From assembly GCF_935825525.1 (NCBI RefSeq), contig NZ_CAKXZT010000186.1:1-64000 (forward strand): a DNA stretch of 64,000 bases, given 5' to 3'. The DNA comes from Mesorhizobium escarrei (GTDB taxonomy: Bacteria; Pseudomonadota; Alphaproteobacteria; Rhizobiales; Rhizobiaceae). Positions 1 through 8,414 of the stretch are shown piece by piece (positions within the stretch are counted from its first letter, which is position 1; every line of letters begins with the position of its first letter). Made by a program: the position numbers and the translations under genes. Under the pieces are notes generated by a model. That model was not told where the DNA came from and ran no database searches. It saw only the letters and a program-made list of their open reading frames with translations.

Positions 1-173
1 GAATAGAGAAGTGTCTCTGATCGCATTTCTGCTAAGCTGGGAAGAAAATCGCCCGCGATGTGCGTCCGGCTTTCCGAGTGTAGGCTTGAGAACCCGGGGG
101 CGACGAGGCGCGCATCAGGGATGGTCCGCAAGGGGTCGGTTCTTGCCGCCACCGGAGTGTCAGACTTTCGCCA
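1..173. other. Left edge, no gene recognised
   Basis: This stretch lies downstream of the deacetylase gene, which is transcribed leftward and stops at position 174. I see no convincing coding sequence, tRNA or hairpin here. It probably continues into an intergenic region outside the window. Confidence 0.4.
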
Positions 174-1229
174 TTAGATGGTGACAAGCATCTTGCCGGC
201 ATTCGCTAGCGGCGTCGTCACGCCCGACAGCATCGTGCGGATATGGGCAACGCTCTGATAGCGACCGTTGAGCGAAATGCGCGGCAGCGCTTGCAGGAAA
301 CCGGCATGTTCGGCGCGCAGCACGCCGTGGCGTGTCGTCACCGCCGAGGCATAGCCGGCATCGCGGGCAAAGCCGACTTCGCGGTCGCCAACGGCGCTGG
401 CATAGCCATAGGGATAGGCGAAATGGCGCGGCGCCTCGCCAAGCTCGGCCTGCAATATGCGCCTGACGCCGTCGACCTCGTGCCGCGCATCGGCTTCGGA
501 AAGCCGCTTCAGATTGCGATGATTGACGGTGTGCGCGCCGATCGTCACCAGCGGATGCCCTGCCATCGCGCGGATCTCGTCCCAGTTCATCAACATGCTC
601 TGGCGCGCGCCCAACTCGATATCGTTCGACCGCGCCAATTCGCGCAGCACCGCGCGCTGGTCCTCTTCGCGGACCTCCAGCGTCAGATGGTCGTGCAGGC
701 GCGCAAAGGCCTGGATTTTCTTGCCCGGGGTCGAGCAGTCGATCGTCACCGGACCGTTCGCTATCGTCAAAACCAACCGGTTCCGCGCGCTGACGATGTC
801 CTCGACCACCTCCCACCATAGATCGGCGGCGCCGTCTATCAGCCCCGGCGCGACATAGATGGTGATCGGCGCGCCGTGCTTTTCCAGCACCGGCAGCGCC
901 TCCGTCATGTTGTCGCGGTAGGCGTCGTCAGCGGTGATCGCCGCGAATTGGCCACCCTTGCCGCCGGCCTTGATGCGGTCGATCGCCTCGTCCAGGGTGA
1001 CGAATGTATAGAAGTGCGCCTTCATGTCGGCGATCACCGCGTCGAGGAACTCAGGCGCGATGTTGAGATGCCGGTTGACGCTATCAGGCTTTTCCGGCGT
1101 GGCGGTGACCCGGTGCAGCATCAGGATGGCGCCGATGCCGCCGACGAACGGCTTGGCCAGCGGGGCAAGACCGGTATAGCGGACGACGTTGAGCGCCAGT
1201 TTCCGGATTGCCTCGCCCCCGTCGATCAT
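174..1229 (-). CDS. Polysaccharide deacetylase family protein (NodB homology domain)
   Basis: 351 residues. The NodB fold is visible: motif 1 is TADDA at residues 99-103 (two metal/catalytic-type aspartates D101 and D102), motif 2 is HTVNH with H233 and H237, and motif 3 is the FAYPYG stretch at about 270-275. These normally bind a metal and remove N- or O-acetyl groups from polysaccharides. Motif 1 departs from the usual T[FL]DDG because the final glycine is alanine. No signal peptide is obvious, so a cytoplasmic or membrane-associated role on a precursor is possible. It sits beside an exopolysaccharide cluster and is divergent from the acetyltransferase-like gene at 1319, which suggests a role in polymer modification. 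The substrate is unknown. Confidence 0.85.
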   Translation of the reverse strand: MIDGGEAIRKLALNVVRYTGLAPLAKPFVGGIGAILMLHRVTATPEKPDSVNRHLNIAPEFLDAVIADMKAHFYTFVTLDEAIDRIKAGGKGGQFAAITADDAYRDNMTEALPVLEKHGAPITIYVAPGLIDGAADLWWEVVEDIVSARNRLVLTIANGPVTIDCSTPGKKIQAFARLHDHLTLEVREEDQRAVLRELARSNDIELGARQSMLMNWDEIRAMAGHPLVTIGAHTVNHRNLKRLSEADARHEVDGVRRILQAELGEAPRHFAYPYGYASAVGDREVGFARDAGYASAVTTRHGVLRAEHAGFLQALPRISLNGRYQSVAHIRTMLSGVTTPLANAGKMLVTI

Positions 1230-1318
1230 TCATTCACCTTTTGCGCCTAGGCTCATCCAAGCACGGAATGCGCCTATGCGCCCCCAATCGCGGTGAATAC
1301 GCCCTAAAGGATTGAGGT

Positions 1319-2548
1319 ATGGTTGACGCCACCGCGTCATTTGACGGCAACCGGCTCGAGGCAATGGAGGCTGCGCCGCGCGCGCTGCCTGCGGATCATG
1401 CCGGCCTGTCGGTGTCGGTCGCCGACGGTGCGGCGATTGCGGCCTATTCCGAGTTCTGCGGTTCGGCGCTGTTCGCGCCGGCGCAGAGCCTGGCCTGGAT
1501 CCTGAACTGGGCCAGATATGCCGAAGCGGACACCGTCTTAGTGACGCTGAGCGCTGACGGCCGGCCGGTTTTTTCGTTGGCGCTGGAAGTCACCAGCCGC
1601 GGTCGGCTCCGCGTCGCCCGTTTCATGGGTGGCCGCCATGCCAACGGCAATTTCGCGTGCGCCGACCCGTCCTGGCTGACCAAGGCGGATGCTGCCGCTA
1701 TCCGCTCGATTTTCCCGGCGATCGCCAGGGCACGGCCGGACATCGACCTCATCGCGCTGGAACGGCTGCTGCCCGATCTCGACGGCATTGCCAATCCGCT
1801 GCTATCCCTCCCGCATTTTCCCAGCCCCAACCTGTCGCTGGCCGTCGACCTGGCGGGAGGTTTCGATGCACTGCTCGCCCGCGCGAGCGGCAAGCGCAGG
1901 CGCAAGAGGCACCGCTCGCAGGCTCGAAAGCTCGAGGCCGTCGGCAGCCACCGCCGCATCGAGGCCCGGACAGCCGACGAGGTGAACAGACTGCTCGATG
2001 CGTTTTTCGAGATGAAGGAATTCCGCTTTCGCAAGATGGGCATCACCAACGTCTTCGGTGAGGCGGAGGTTCGTGCTTTCTTCCGCGCGTTGTTCGTCGA
2101 AGCGCTTTGCGACGATAAGCCGTCCTTCGTGCTGCATGGGCTCGAAGTCGCCGGCAAGCTTCGCGCGGTAACCGGATCGAGCCGCTCTGGAAAACGCCTG
2201 ATCTGCGAGTTCGGAGCGATCGCCGACGACGACCTCGCCCATGCCAGCCCCGGCGACTTCCTGTTCTTCGACAACATCGAGGAAGCCTGCGAGAGCGGGT
2301 TCGATGTCTACGATTTCTCGGTCGGCGACGAACCCTACAAGCGGCTGTGGTGCGACATCGAGACCCAGCATTCCGAGGTCTTGATTCCGCTGACGATCAA
2401 AGGCCGCGCGCTGGCCCTTGTCCTGCGGCAAGGCGCGCGCCTGAAAGCCTTCCTCAAGAACAGCCCGACGATCTGGAAGCTGACCAAGATGCTGCGCCGC
2501 AAGGCGGCCGGACAGGCAGCACCTGCGGTGGGCGAAGGCGACAGGTGA
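1319..2548 (+). CDS. GNAT family N-acetyltransferase, CelD/FemAB-like
   Basis: 409 residues, ATG start preceded closely by a GAGG-type ribosome binding site. The protein resembles the BioF2/CelD-like acetyltransferases (Acetyltransf_6) found in rhizobial and caulobacter polysaccharide loci. A variable N-terminal half is followed by a basic segment near 190-205 (GKRRRKRHRSQARK) and the acyltransferase fold from about 200 to 350, including FFEMKEFRFRKMG and the late VYDFSVGDEPYKRLWC segment typical of this family. It likely transfers an acyl or aminoacyl group to a sugar or lipid-linked intermediate in the cytoplasm. It lies between the deacetylase and the Wzz-like gene. The substrate cannot be told from sequence. 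Confidence 0.8.
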   Translation: MVDATASFDGNRLEAMEAAPRALPADHAGLSVSVADGAAIAAYSEFCGSALFAPAQSLAWILNWARYAEADTVLVTLSADGRPVFSLALEVTSRGRLRVARFMGGRHANGNFACADPSWLTKADAAAIRSIFPAIARARPDIDLIALERLLPDLDGIANPLLSLPHFPSPNLSLAVDLAGGFDALLARASGKRRRKRHRSQARKLEAVGSHRRIEARTADEVNRLLDAFFEMKEFRFRKMGITNVFGEAEVRAFFRALFVEALCDDKPSFVLHGLEVAGKLRAVTGSSRSGKRLICEFGAIADDDLAHASPGDFLFFDNIEEACESGFDVYDFSVGDEPYKRLWCDIETQHSEVLIPLTIKGRALALVLRQGARLKAFLKNSPTIWKLTKMLRRKAAGQAAPAVGEGDR

Positions 2549-2593
2549 ACGCCGCCGAGATTCCGGGACGTTCAAGAGAATCATCGAACCGTC

Positions 2594-4813
2594 TCAGGCG
2601 GCGGAGCGCCGTCCTGGTAGCGGCGTCCCTGGCGTCTGGTGGCCGACCGGGGTCACCAGCGTCAGGTCGGGATAGCCGCTCTCGATCAGTTCGACCGCGG
2701 CCTGCGCCACCTCGTCGTTCGGCTCCAGCAGCGACAGGAAGACCTCGGTGCCCTCGCCGACAAGGCGGCTGATGCCTTGCGCGTCGGCGGGTCCGCATTC
2801 GACCACGACCAGATCGTAGGCGGTGGTCAGCGACTGCATGATGATCGGCAGCCGGTCGGCGGCGCGCATGGCGCGAACCGGATCGGCGGTGCCGACGGGA
2901 ATGACGTGGCAGTCCGAATAAAGATCGGCATGGATCACGTCGCTGAACTGCGCTTCGGAGGCGAGCAGATCGGTGATGCCCGGGAAAAGCCTGCTGTCCA
3001 GCGTCGGCCGCGAAGCGGCGCCCGAAGCGGTGAGATCAAGCAGGAGCACACGCAGGCCGGCGTCGGAAACCTCACGCGCCACCAGCACCGCCGAGGCGGC
3101 CGCCTCGTCGCCCTCCGGCGACACGAATATGGCGCGTGCCGCACCGCTTGAGACCAGTTTTTCCACCGCCTTGTCGATTTCGACCTCGCCAAGCGTGCGG
3201 CGCGCCGGCCCGACGTCCTCGCCAATTGCAGGGGCCGTTGCTGGCGCCGCGGCAGCCGCTTGCGGCTCTGCCTGGGCTTGCGCCGTCCGATCCTCAAGGT
3301 CTTCGATATCGGCCGGTTCGTGATCGGGGCGTTCGTGATCGGGGCATTCGTGGTTGGGCGATTCGTGGGCAACCGGCATCGCGACCTGTTCGATCCGCTC
3401 GAAGCGGGCGCCGGCGGCCGGCCGCATGGCGCGACCCGAAAACAGCTCTTGCAGAAGCGTCACGATCGCCATGACCAGCAGCGAGCCGACGAAGGCCGCA
3501 CCGGTGATCGGCAGGATTTTTGGGAAATAGGGCTCGGACGGCGCCACCGCGCGGGAAAAGACACGGGCGTCGACCGGCAGATAGTTGCTGTCCTGGCGCG
3601 AGGATGCCTCACGATAACGGGTCAGGTAGGATTCGAGCAGCTGGCGCTGGGCGGTCGCTTCGCGCTGCAGCGCGTCCAGTTCGACCTGCTGGTCGCCGGC
3701 GCGCGCCGATGCGGCCTTCAGCGTGTTGACCTCGGCGACAAGCTGGTTTTCGCGGGCCTGGGCGGTCTGCGCCTGCGTCATCAGCCCCGTCATGATCTTT
3801 TCCGCCTCGTTGCGGATCTGACGGTCGAGATCGGCAAGCTGCGACCTCAGCGCCCGGATGCGCGGATGATTGTCGAGCAAGGAGGTGGAAAGGTCGGCGA
3901 TGTTGGTCTTGAGCTCGACCTGCCGCTCGCGCAGGCGCTGGATGAGTTCGGACGACAGCACCTCCGGTACCGCATCGAGCGAGCCGCCATTCTGCAGCGC
4001 CCTGCGCACGCTGTCGGCAGTCGCTGCCGCCGAGGCGCGATTGGCGCGCACCCGCGACAATTCGCTGGACAGTTCGGAAAGCTGCTGCGTGGCGAGCACC
4101 GAATTGTTGCCGCCCATCAAAAGATCGGACTGGGCGCGGTAGCTTGCCGCCTTGGCCTCGGCATCCTTCACCCGCTTCGACAGGTCGGCGATCTCTGGCG
4201 CCAGCCAATCGGTTGCGGCGGAATTCGATTCGATGTTGGCATTGCCCTGGACGGAGATGTAGGCGTCGGCGATGGCGTTCGGAATTTCGGCGGCGAGCCG
4301 GGGATCTTCCGAGGAGAATTCGATGACGATAACGCGAGATTTTTCAACGCGATAAACGTTGAGCTTCTCGCGCATCTTCGTCAGCACACGTTCATCCGGC
4401 GGAATCTCGTTGGGGTCGCTTTTCAGGCCGGCGACGACAAGCAGACGGCTCAACGCCGGCATATCCGCCGTCTCGTCGAACTCGGGAAGCCGCGACAAAT
4501 CAAGCTTCTGCGCCACCTGCTTGAGGATGTCGGTCGAGGAAATGACCTCGACCTGGCTGGTCACGCCTTCCTCGTCGAGAATCGGCTTGTCGTTGACATT
4601 GGTGCCGTCGGGGCGCGTGTAGACCGATTCGCGGGTCTCGATCAAAAGCCGGGTTTCGGCCCTGTAATGCGGCGTGGCGAGCCAGGTGAGCGCGAACGCC
4701 AGGCCGGTTACTACTAGCGCGACGACAAGAATGCGCAGCCAATTCCTCGCAAGGCTGGCGAAGAGCTGCCTGAGATCGACGTCGACATCTGCGGCCGCGG
4801 ATTGAACGGACAT
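2594..4813 (-). CDS. Wzz/ExoP-like polysaccharide chain-length protein with degenerate BY-kinase-like domain
   Basis: 739 residues. The N-terminal Wzz domain has a transmembrane helix near 30-51, a long periplasmic coiled-coil region (about 60-430) and a second transmembrane helix near 435-458, the architecture of GumC/ExoP co-polymerases. A low-complexity linker near 480-500 contains repeated PxHExPDHE units. The C-terminal part (about 540-720) has the fold order of a CpsD-type tyrosine kinase, but the expected Walker A is SPEGDEAAASA without the GK[ST] lysine, the Walker A' is LLLDLTASG, and no tyrosine-rich tail is present. It would control chain length of exopolysaccharide in the inner membrane. 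It is divergent from the Wza-like gene at 5073. Confidence 0.88.
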   Translation of the reverse strand: MSVQSAAADVDVDLRQLFASLARNWLRILVVALVVTGLAFALTWLATPHYRAETRLLIETRESVYTRPDGTNVNDKPILDEEGVTSQVEVISSTDILKQVAQKLDLSRLPEFDETADMPALSRLLVVAGLKSDPNEIPPDERVLTKMREKLNVYRVEKSRVIVIEFSSEDPRLAAEIPNAIADAYISVQGNANIESNSAATDWLAPEIADLSKRVKDAEAKAASYRAQSDLLMGGNNSVLATQQLSELSSELSRVRANRASAAATADSVRRALQNGGSLDAVPEVLSSELIQRLRERQVELKTNIADLSTSLLDNHPRIRALRSQLADLDRQIRNEAEKIMTGLMTQAQTAQARENQLVAEVNTLKAASARAGDQQVELDALQREATAQRQLLESYLTRYREASSRQDSNYLPVDARVFSRAVAPSEPYFPKILPITGAAFVGSLLVMAIVTLLQELFSGRAMRPAAGARFERIEQVAMPVAHESPNHECPDHERPDHEPADIEDLEDRTAQAQAEPQAAAAAPATAPAIGEDVGPARRTLGEVEIDKAVEKLVSSGAARAIFVSPEGDEAAASAVLVAREVSDAGLRVLLLDLTASGAASRPTLDSRLFPGITDLLASEAQFSDVIHADLYSDCHVIPVGTADPVRAMRAADRLPIIMQSLTTAYDLVVVECGPADAQGISRLVGEGTEVFLSLLEPNDEVAQAAVELIESGYPDLTLVTPVGHQTPGTPLPGRRSAA

Positions 4814-5072
4814 GCATCCTGCTCCGGTATTTAGTCAGCATACACCGTAAACAACTATGGTAACTCAGCCGTTAATATCGCGGTAAGCATCTGTTAGGTT
4901 TTACTCGCACGCGGGCAACAAAGCTTCAAAACGGGGCGTCTTTTGCCGGTTGCCGTCGCCTGGGCCGCCCGCCTTTACCGGGCATTAACCCTAACCGGAT
5001 GATAACGGGGCCTCGATCTCTCCAGAGTTTGCCGCGGTGTAGCGGCGGCCAGTCGAAGGTACATGTCCGGTC
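4814..5072. promoter_or_regulatory. Divergent promoter region of the exopolysaccharide operons
   Basis: This 259-base interval separates the leftward Wzz-like gene from the rightward Wza-like operon. It is locally AT-rich, with several TTAA-containing stretches between about 4850 and 4990, unlike the surrounding coding DNA. It must hold both promoters unless transcription comes from further away. I could not define exact -35/-10 elements or a specific operator. Confidence 0.45.
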
Positions 5073-5636
5073 ATGAAAAGCACTGCTCCCCTGTTCCGTG
5101 CGCTGCTCGCCGTGTCATTGCTTGCCGGTTGCTCCAGCTACCGGCCGGCGCCGGCCGCCTTTCATAAAATGCTCGATCAGCCCTATCGCCTCGGCGCCGG
5201 CGACCGGGTCCGCGTCACCGTGTTCGAGCAGGAAGGATTGACCAACGTCTACAGCGTCGACCAATCCGGCTATCTGTCCATCCCGCTCGTCGGCGCCGTA
5301 CCGGCGCGTGGCCACACCGCACAGCAGCTCGAAGGCGAGATCGCCGACAAATTACGCCAGGGTTATCTCCGTGATCCGGACGTTTCGGTGGAGATCGACC
5401 GCTACCGGCCGATCTTCATCATGGGCGAAGTCGGTGCTGCGGGCCAGTACTCCTATGTTCCCGGCCTGACCGTGCAAAAAGCGATTGCCATCGCCGGCGG
5501 TTTCAGCCCGCGCGCCAACCAGGAAAGCGTCGACATCACCCGCGACATCAACGGCAAGGTCATGACCGGTCGCGTTGCCACCTCCGACCCGCTTCTGCCC
5601 GGCGACACGGTCTACGTTCGCGAACGCCTGTTCTAG
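5073..5636 (+). CDS. Polysaccharide export lipoprotein, Wza/ExoF-like
   Basis: 187 residues. A lipoprotein signal ends in the lipobox LAGC with Cys20. The mature protein has the Poly_export domain (about 33-115, starting YRLGAGDRVRVTVFEQE) and one SLBB-type segment (about 120-175, with GEVGAAGQYSYVPGLTVQKAIAIAGG). It is shorter than full Wza (about 380 residues) and matches the short rhizobial form that has one SLBB domain. The family forms the outer-membrane/periplasmic export channel for exopolysaccharide. The next gene follows after 5 bases, so the two are probably co-transcribed. The RBS is GAAGG upstream of the ATG. Confidence 0.9.
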   Translation: MKSTAPLFRALLAVSLLAGCSSYRPAPAAFHKMLDQPYRLGAGDRVRVTVFEQEGLTNVYSVDQSGYLSIPLVGAVPARGHTAQQLEGEIADKLRQGYLRDPDVSVEIDRYRPIFIMGEVGAAGQYSYVPGLTVQKAIAIAGGFSPRANQESVDITRDINGKVMTGRVATSDPLLPGDTVYVRERLF

Positions 5637-5641
5637 ACCAC

Positions 5642-6772
5642 GTGGCGGACACACTCAGGATCGTCCACTGCTTTCGCTCACCTGTCGGAGGGATTTTTCG
5701 TCACGTGCGCGACCTGACCGAGGCGCAGGTTGCCGCCGGGCATGCCGTCGGCATCGTCTGCGATTCGACGACGGGCGGCGACTTCGAGGAACATCTGTTC
5801 AACCAGATGAAAGGCATAACGGCGCTCGGCATCCATCGCACGCCGATGCAGCGGCATGTCGGACCGGGCGACCTCGCCTCGGCCTGGCGCACTTTTGGGA
5901 TCATCAAGGAATTGCGGCCGGACGTGCTCCACGGGCACGGCGCCAAGGGTGGCGCCTATGCCCGCCTGTTCGGCTCATTGTTGCGGGTATCAAGGTCTCG
6001 CGTAGCCCGCCTTTATTCGCCTCACGGCGGCTCTCTTCACTATGACGAGACTACCACCACGGGGAAGCTGTTCTTCGCGCTCGAGCGATTCATGGCGCGC
6101 TTCACCGACTATCTTCTGTTTGTCTCCGACTATGAAAGGCAGACCTATCGCAGGAAGGTGGGCGAACCGCCCATCCCGAACAACCTGGTCTACAACGGCC
6201 TGAGCGCCGCCGAGTTCGAGCCGGTGCGAACCGAGCCGCATGCGGCCGATGCCCTCTATATCGGCATGATGCGCGACCTCAAGGGACCGGACATCTTTAT
6301 CGATGCGCTGGTTCTTGCCGGAACGCGGCTCGGCCGCCCGGTGAAGGCGGTGATGGTCGGCGACGGCGACGACCTGCCGCGCTACCATGCGCAAGTGAAG
6401 CGGCTCGGGCTCGAGGGCCATATGCGGTTCCTGCCGCCGATGCCGGCGCGCAAAGCCTTTGCGCTGGCCGAACTGGTTGTCGTGCCCTCGCGCGCGGAAG
6501 CCATGCCCTACATCGTGCTGGAGACGCTCGCCGCCGGCAAATCGATGATCGCCACCGGCGTCGGCGGCATCCCGGAAATCTTTGGCGTCGGGTCCCCTGC
6601 CCTGATCCGGCCCGATCCGCGCGAGCTCGCCGACAAGATGAGCGCGGCGCTGGCCGACCCCAATGCCTATAGCAGGCTGATGCCCGATACTGCCGACCTC
6701 AAGGGGCGATTCGGCGCCGACGTGATGGCCGCGGCGATCGAGACGGCCTATTTCGCCGCGCTCAAACGGTAA
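5642..6772 (+). CDS. Glycosyltransferase family 4 (group 1)
   Basis: 376 residues from a GTG start. The GT-B fold is indicated by the N-terminal glycine-rich HCFRSPVGGIFRHVRDL segment and the C-terminal nucleotide-sugar site with the EX7E-type motif in PSRAEAMPYIVLE, then GGIPEI. It should add one sugar to the undecaprenyl-linked repeat unit on the cytoplasmic face. It starts 5 bases after the Wza-like stop codon and is followed by the initiating transferase gene after a 106-base gap. No good Shine-Dalgarno precedes the GTG, consistent with translational coupling. The sugar and linkage are not predictable. Confidence 0.87.
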   Translation: MADTLRIVHCFRSPVGGIFRHVRDLTEAQVAAGHAVGIVCDSTTGGDFEEHLFNQMKGITALGIHRTPMQRHVGPGDLASAWRTFGIIKELRPDVLHGHGAKGGAYARLFGSLLRVSRSRVARLYSPHGGSLHYDETTTTGKLFFALERFMARFTDYLLFVSDYERQTYRRKVGEPPIPNNLVYNGLSAAEFEPVRTEPHAADALYIGMMRDLKGPDIFIDALVLAGTRLGRPVKAVMVGDGDDLPRYHAQVKRLGLEGHMRFLPPMPARKAFALAELVVVPSRAEAMPYIVLETLAAGKSMIATGVGGIPEIFGVGSPALIRPDPRELADKMSAALADPNAYSRLMPDTADLKGRFGADVMAAAIETAYFAALKR

Positions 6773-6878
6773 CCCCAAAGGGCGCTAACTTCAAAGCTTC
6801 TCCAAAAGCTACTTGTTGCTTCAAGGGTTTCTTAGCTCTCTTTTGCTAATCACTTGAGTGTAGCTTTGCGGATGCACC

Positions 6879-8414
6879 ATGAGCGAGACCGATCCCGCAC
6901 GCCGCTTTTCGAAAGACGCGGTGCGCAATTTCAACGGCCCGGCCGGGGACGATAGCCCCGGCGGGATGAACGACGTCGCCCGTCAGGTCGCATCGCAATA
7001 CCGGCGCGACACCATGTCGCCGATCATGGTCAGCGGCGTCTTGCGGATGGTCGAATTCGCGCTGCTGTTCCTGTCGGGCCTGTGCATCTATTTTTACTAT
7101 GTCGGCTTCTTCAACCATCTCGCCTGGCAATATCCGCTGGCGATCGCCGCCGCCTCGGCCCTCGCCGTGGTGTTGCTCGACGTCGCCGACTGCTACCAGA
7201 TCGTCTCGTTTATGCGGCCGCTCGCCAATTTCGGCCGTCTGCTGATGGTCTGGGCCGGCACCTTCGCCTTGATGGCGCTGACGGCATTCGCCATGAAGAT
7301 GTCGCAAGACTATTCGCGCCTGGTTTTCGGCACTTGGTTCGTCGTGGGCTTCATTCTGATCTTCGGCCTGAGACTGCTGATGTCGAAGCTGATCCGGCGC
7401 TGGGCGCGCGACGGGCGCATGGAGCGCCGCGCCGTCATCGTCGGCGGCGGCGCGGCGGCGGAGGTCCTGATCCGCTCCGTCGAAAAGCAGCCCTACAACG
7501 ACATCCGTATCTGCGGGATCTTCGATGATCGCGGCGACAAGCGCTCGCCGCCCATCGTCGCCGGCTATCCGAAGCTCGGCACCGTTTCCGAGCTCATCGA
7601 GTTCGCCCGCATCGCCCGTATCGACATGCTGATCGTATCGCTGCCGCTGACCGCCGAAACGCGCGTCCTGCAGCTTTTAAAGAAGCTGTGGGTGCTGCCT
7701 GTCGACATCCGGCTCTCGGCGCATTCGAACGCGCTGCAGTTCCGGCCGCGCGCCTATTCCTACATCGGCTCGGTGCCGATGCTCGATATTTTCGACAGGC
7801 CGATCAACGACTGGGATTCGGTCGCCAAGCGCGCCTTCGACATCGTCTTCTCGATCATCGGCATCATCGTGTTCTCGCCGGTCATGCTGGTGACCGCGAT
7901 CGCCATCAAGCTCGACAGCAAGGGACCGGTGCTGTTCCACCAGAAGCGGCATGGCTTCAACAACGAGATCATCGAGGTCTACAAGTTCCGTTCGATGTAC
8001 ACCGACAAGGCGGACCCGACGGCCAAGCAGACGGTGACCAGGAACGACCCGCGCGTCACCCGCGTCGGCCGCTATATTCGCAAGACCTCGATCGACGAGT
8101 TGCCGCAGTTCTTCAATTCGCTTTTCGGTTCGCTGTCGCTGGTCGGCCCGCGCCCGCACGCCATTGCCGCGCAGTCGCACAACCTTCTCTACAATGAGGT
8201 GGTCGACGGCTATTTCGCACGCCACAAGGTCAAGCCAGGCGTCACCGGCTGGGCGCAGATCAATGGCTGGCGCGGCGAGATGGACACCAACGAGAAGATC
8301 CGCATGCGGACGGAGTACGACCTCTATTATATCGAGAACTGGTCGCTGCTGTTCGATCTGAGGATCCTGTTCCTGACGCCGATCCGGCTGCTCAATACGG
8401 AAAATGCCTATTGA
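6879..8414 (+). CDS. Undecaprenyl-phosphate sugar phosphotransferase (WcaJ/ExoY-type)
   Basis: 511 residues. The order is a cytoplasmic N-terminal tail rich in charged residues, four to five transmembrane helices (about 55-170), a Rossmann-like CoA-binding-like region with RRAVIVGGGAAAEVLIR, then the bacterial sugar transferase domain from about 310. The latter shows KRAFDIVFS, the DSKGPVLFHQKRHG segment, KFRSMYTD, TSIDELPQ and LSLVGPRPHA, all hallmark motifs. It begins repeat-unit synthesis by moving a sugar-1-phosphate onto undecaprenyl phosphate. It overlaps the next gene by four bases. Confidence 0.93.
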   Translation: MSETDPARRFSKDAVRNFNGPAGDDSPGGMNDVARQVASQYRRDTMSPIMVSGVLRMVEFALLFLSGLCIYFYYVGFFNHLAWQYPLAIAAASALAVVLLDVADCYQIVSFMRPLANFGRLLMVWAGTFALMALTAFAMKMSQDYSRLVFGTWFVVGFILIFGLRLLMSKLIRRWARDGRMERRAVIVGGGAAAEVLIRSVEKQPYNDIRICGIFDDRGDKRSPPIVAGYPKLGTVSELIEFARIARIDMLIVSLPLTAETRVLQLLKKLWVLPVDIRLSAHSNALQFRPRAYSYIGSVPMLDIFDRPINDWDSVAKRAFDIVFSIIGIIVFSPVMLVTAIAIKLDSKGPVLFHQKRHGFNNEIIEVYKFRSMYTDKADPTAKQTVTRNDPRVTRVGRYIRKTSIDELPQFFNSLFGSLSLVGPRPHAIAAQSHNLLYNEVVDGYFARHKVKPGVTGWAQINGWRGEMDTNEKIRMRTEYDLYYIENWSLLFDLRILFLTPIRLLNTENAY

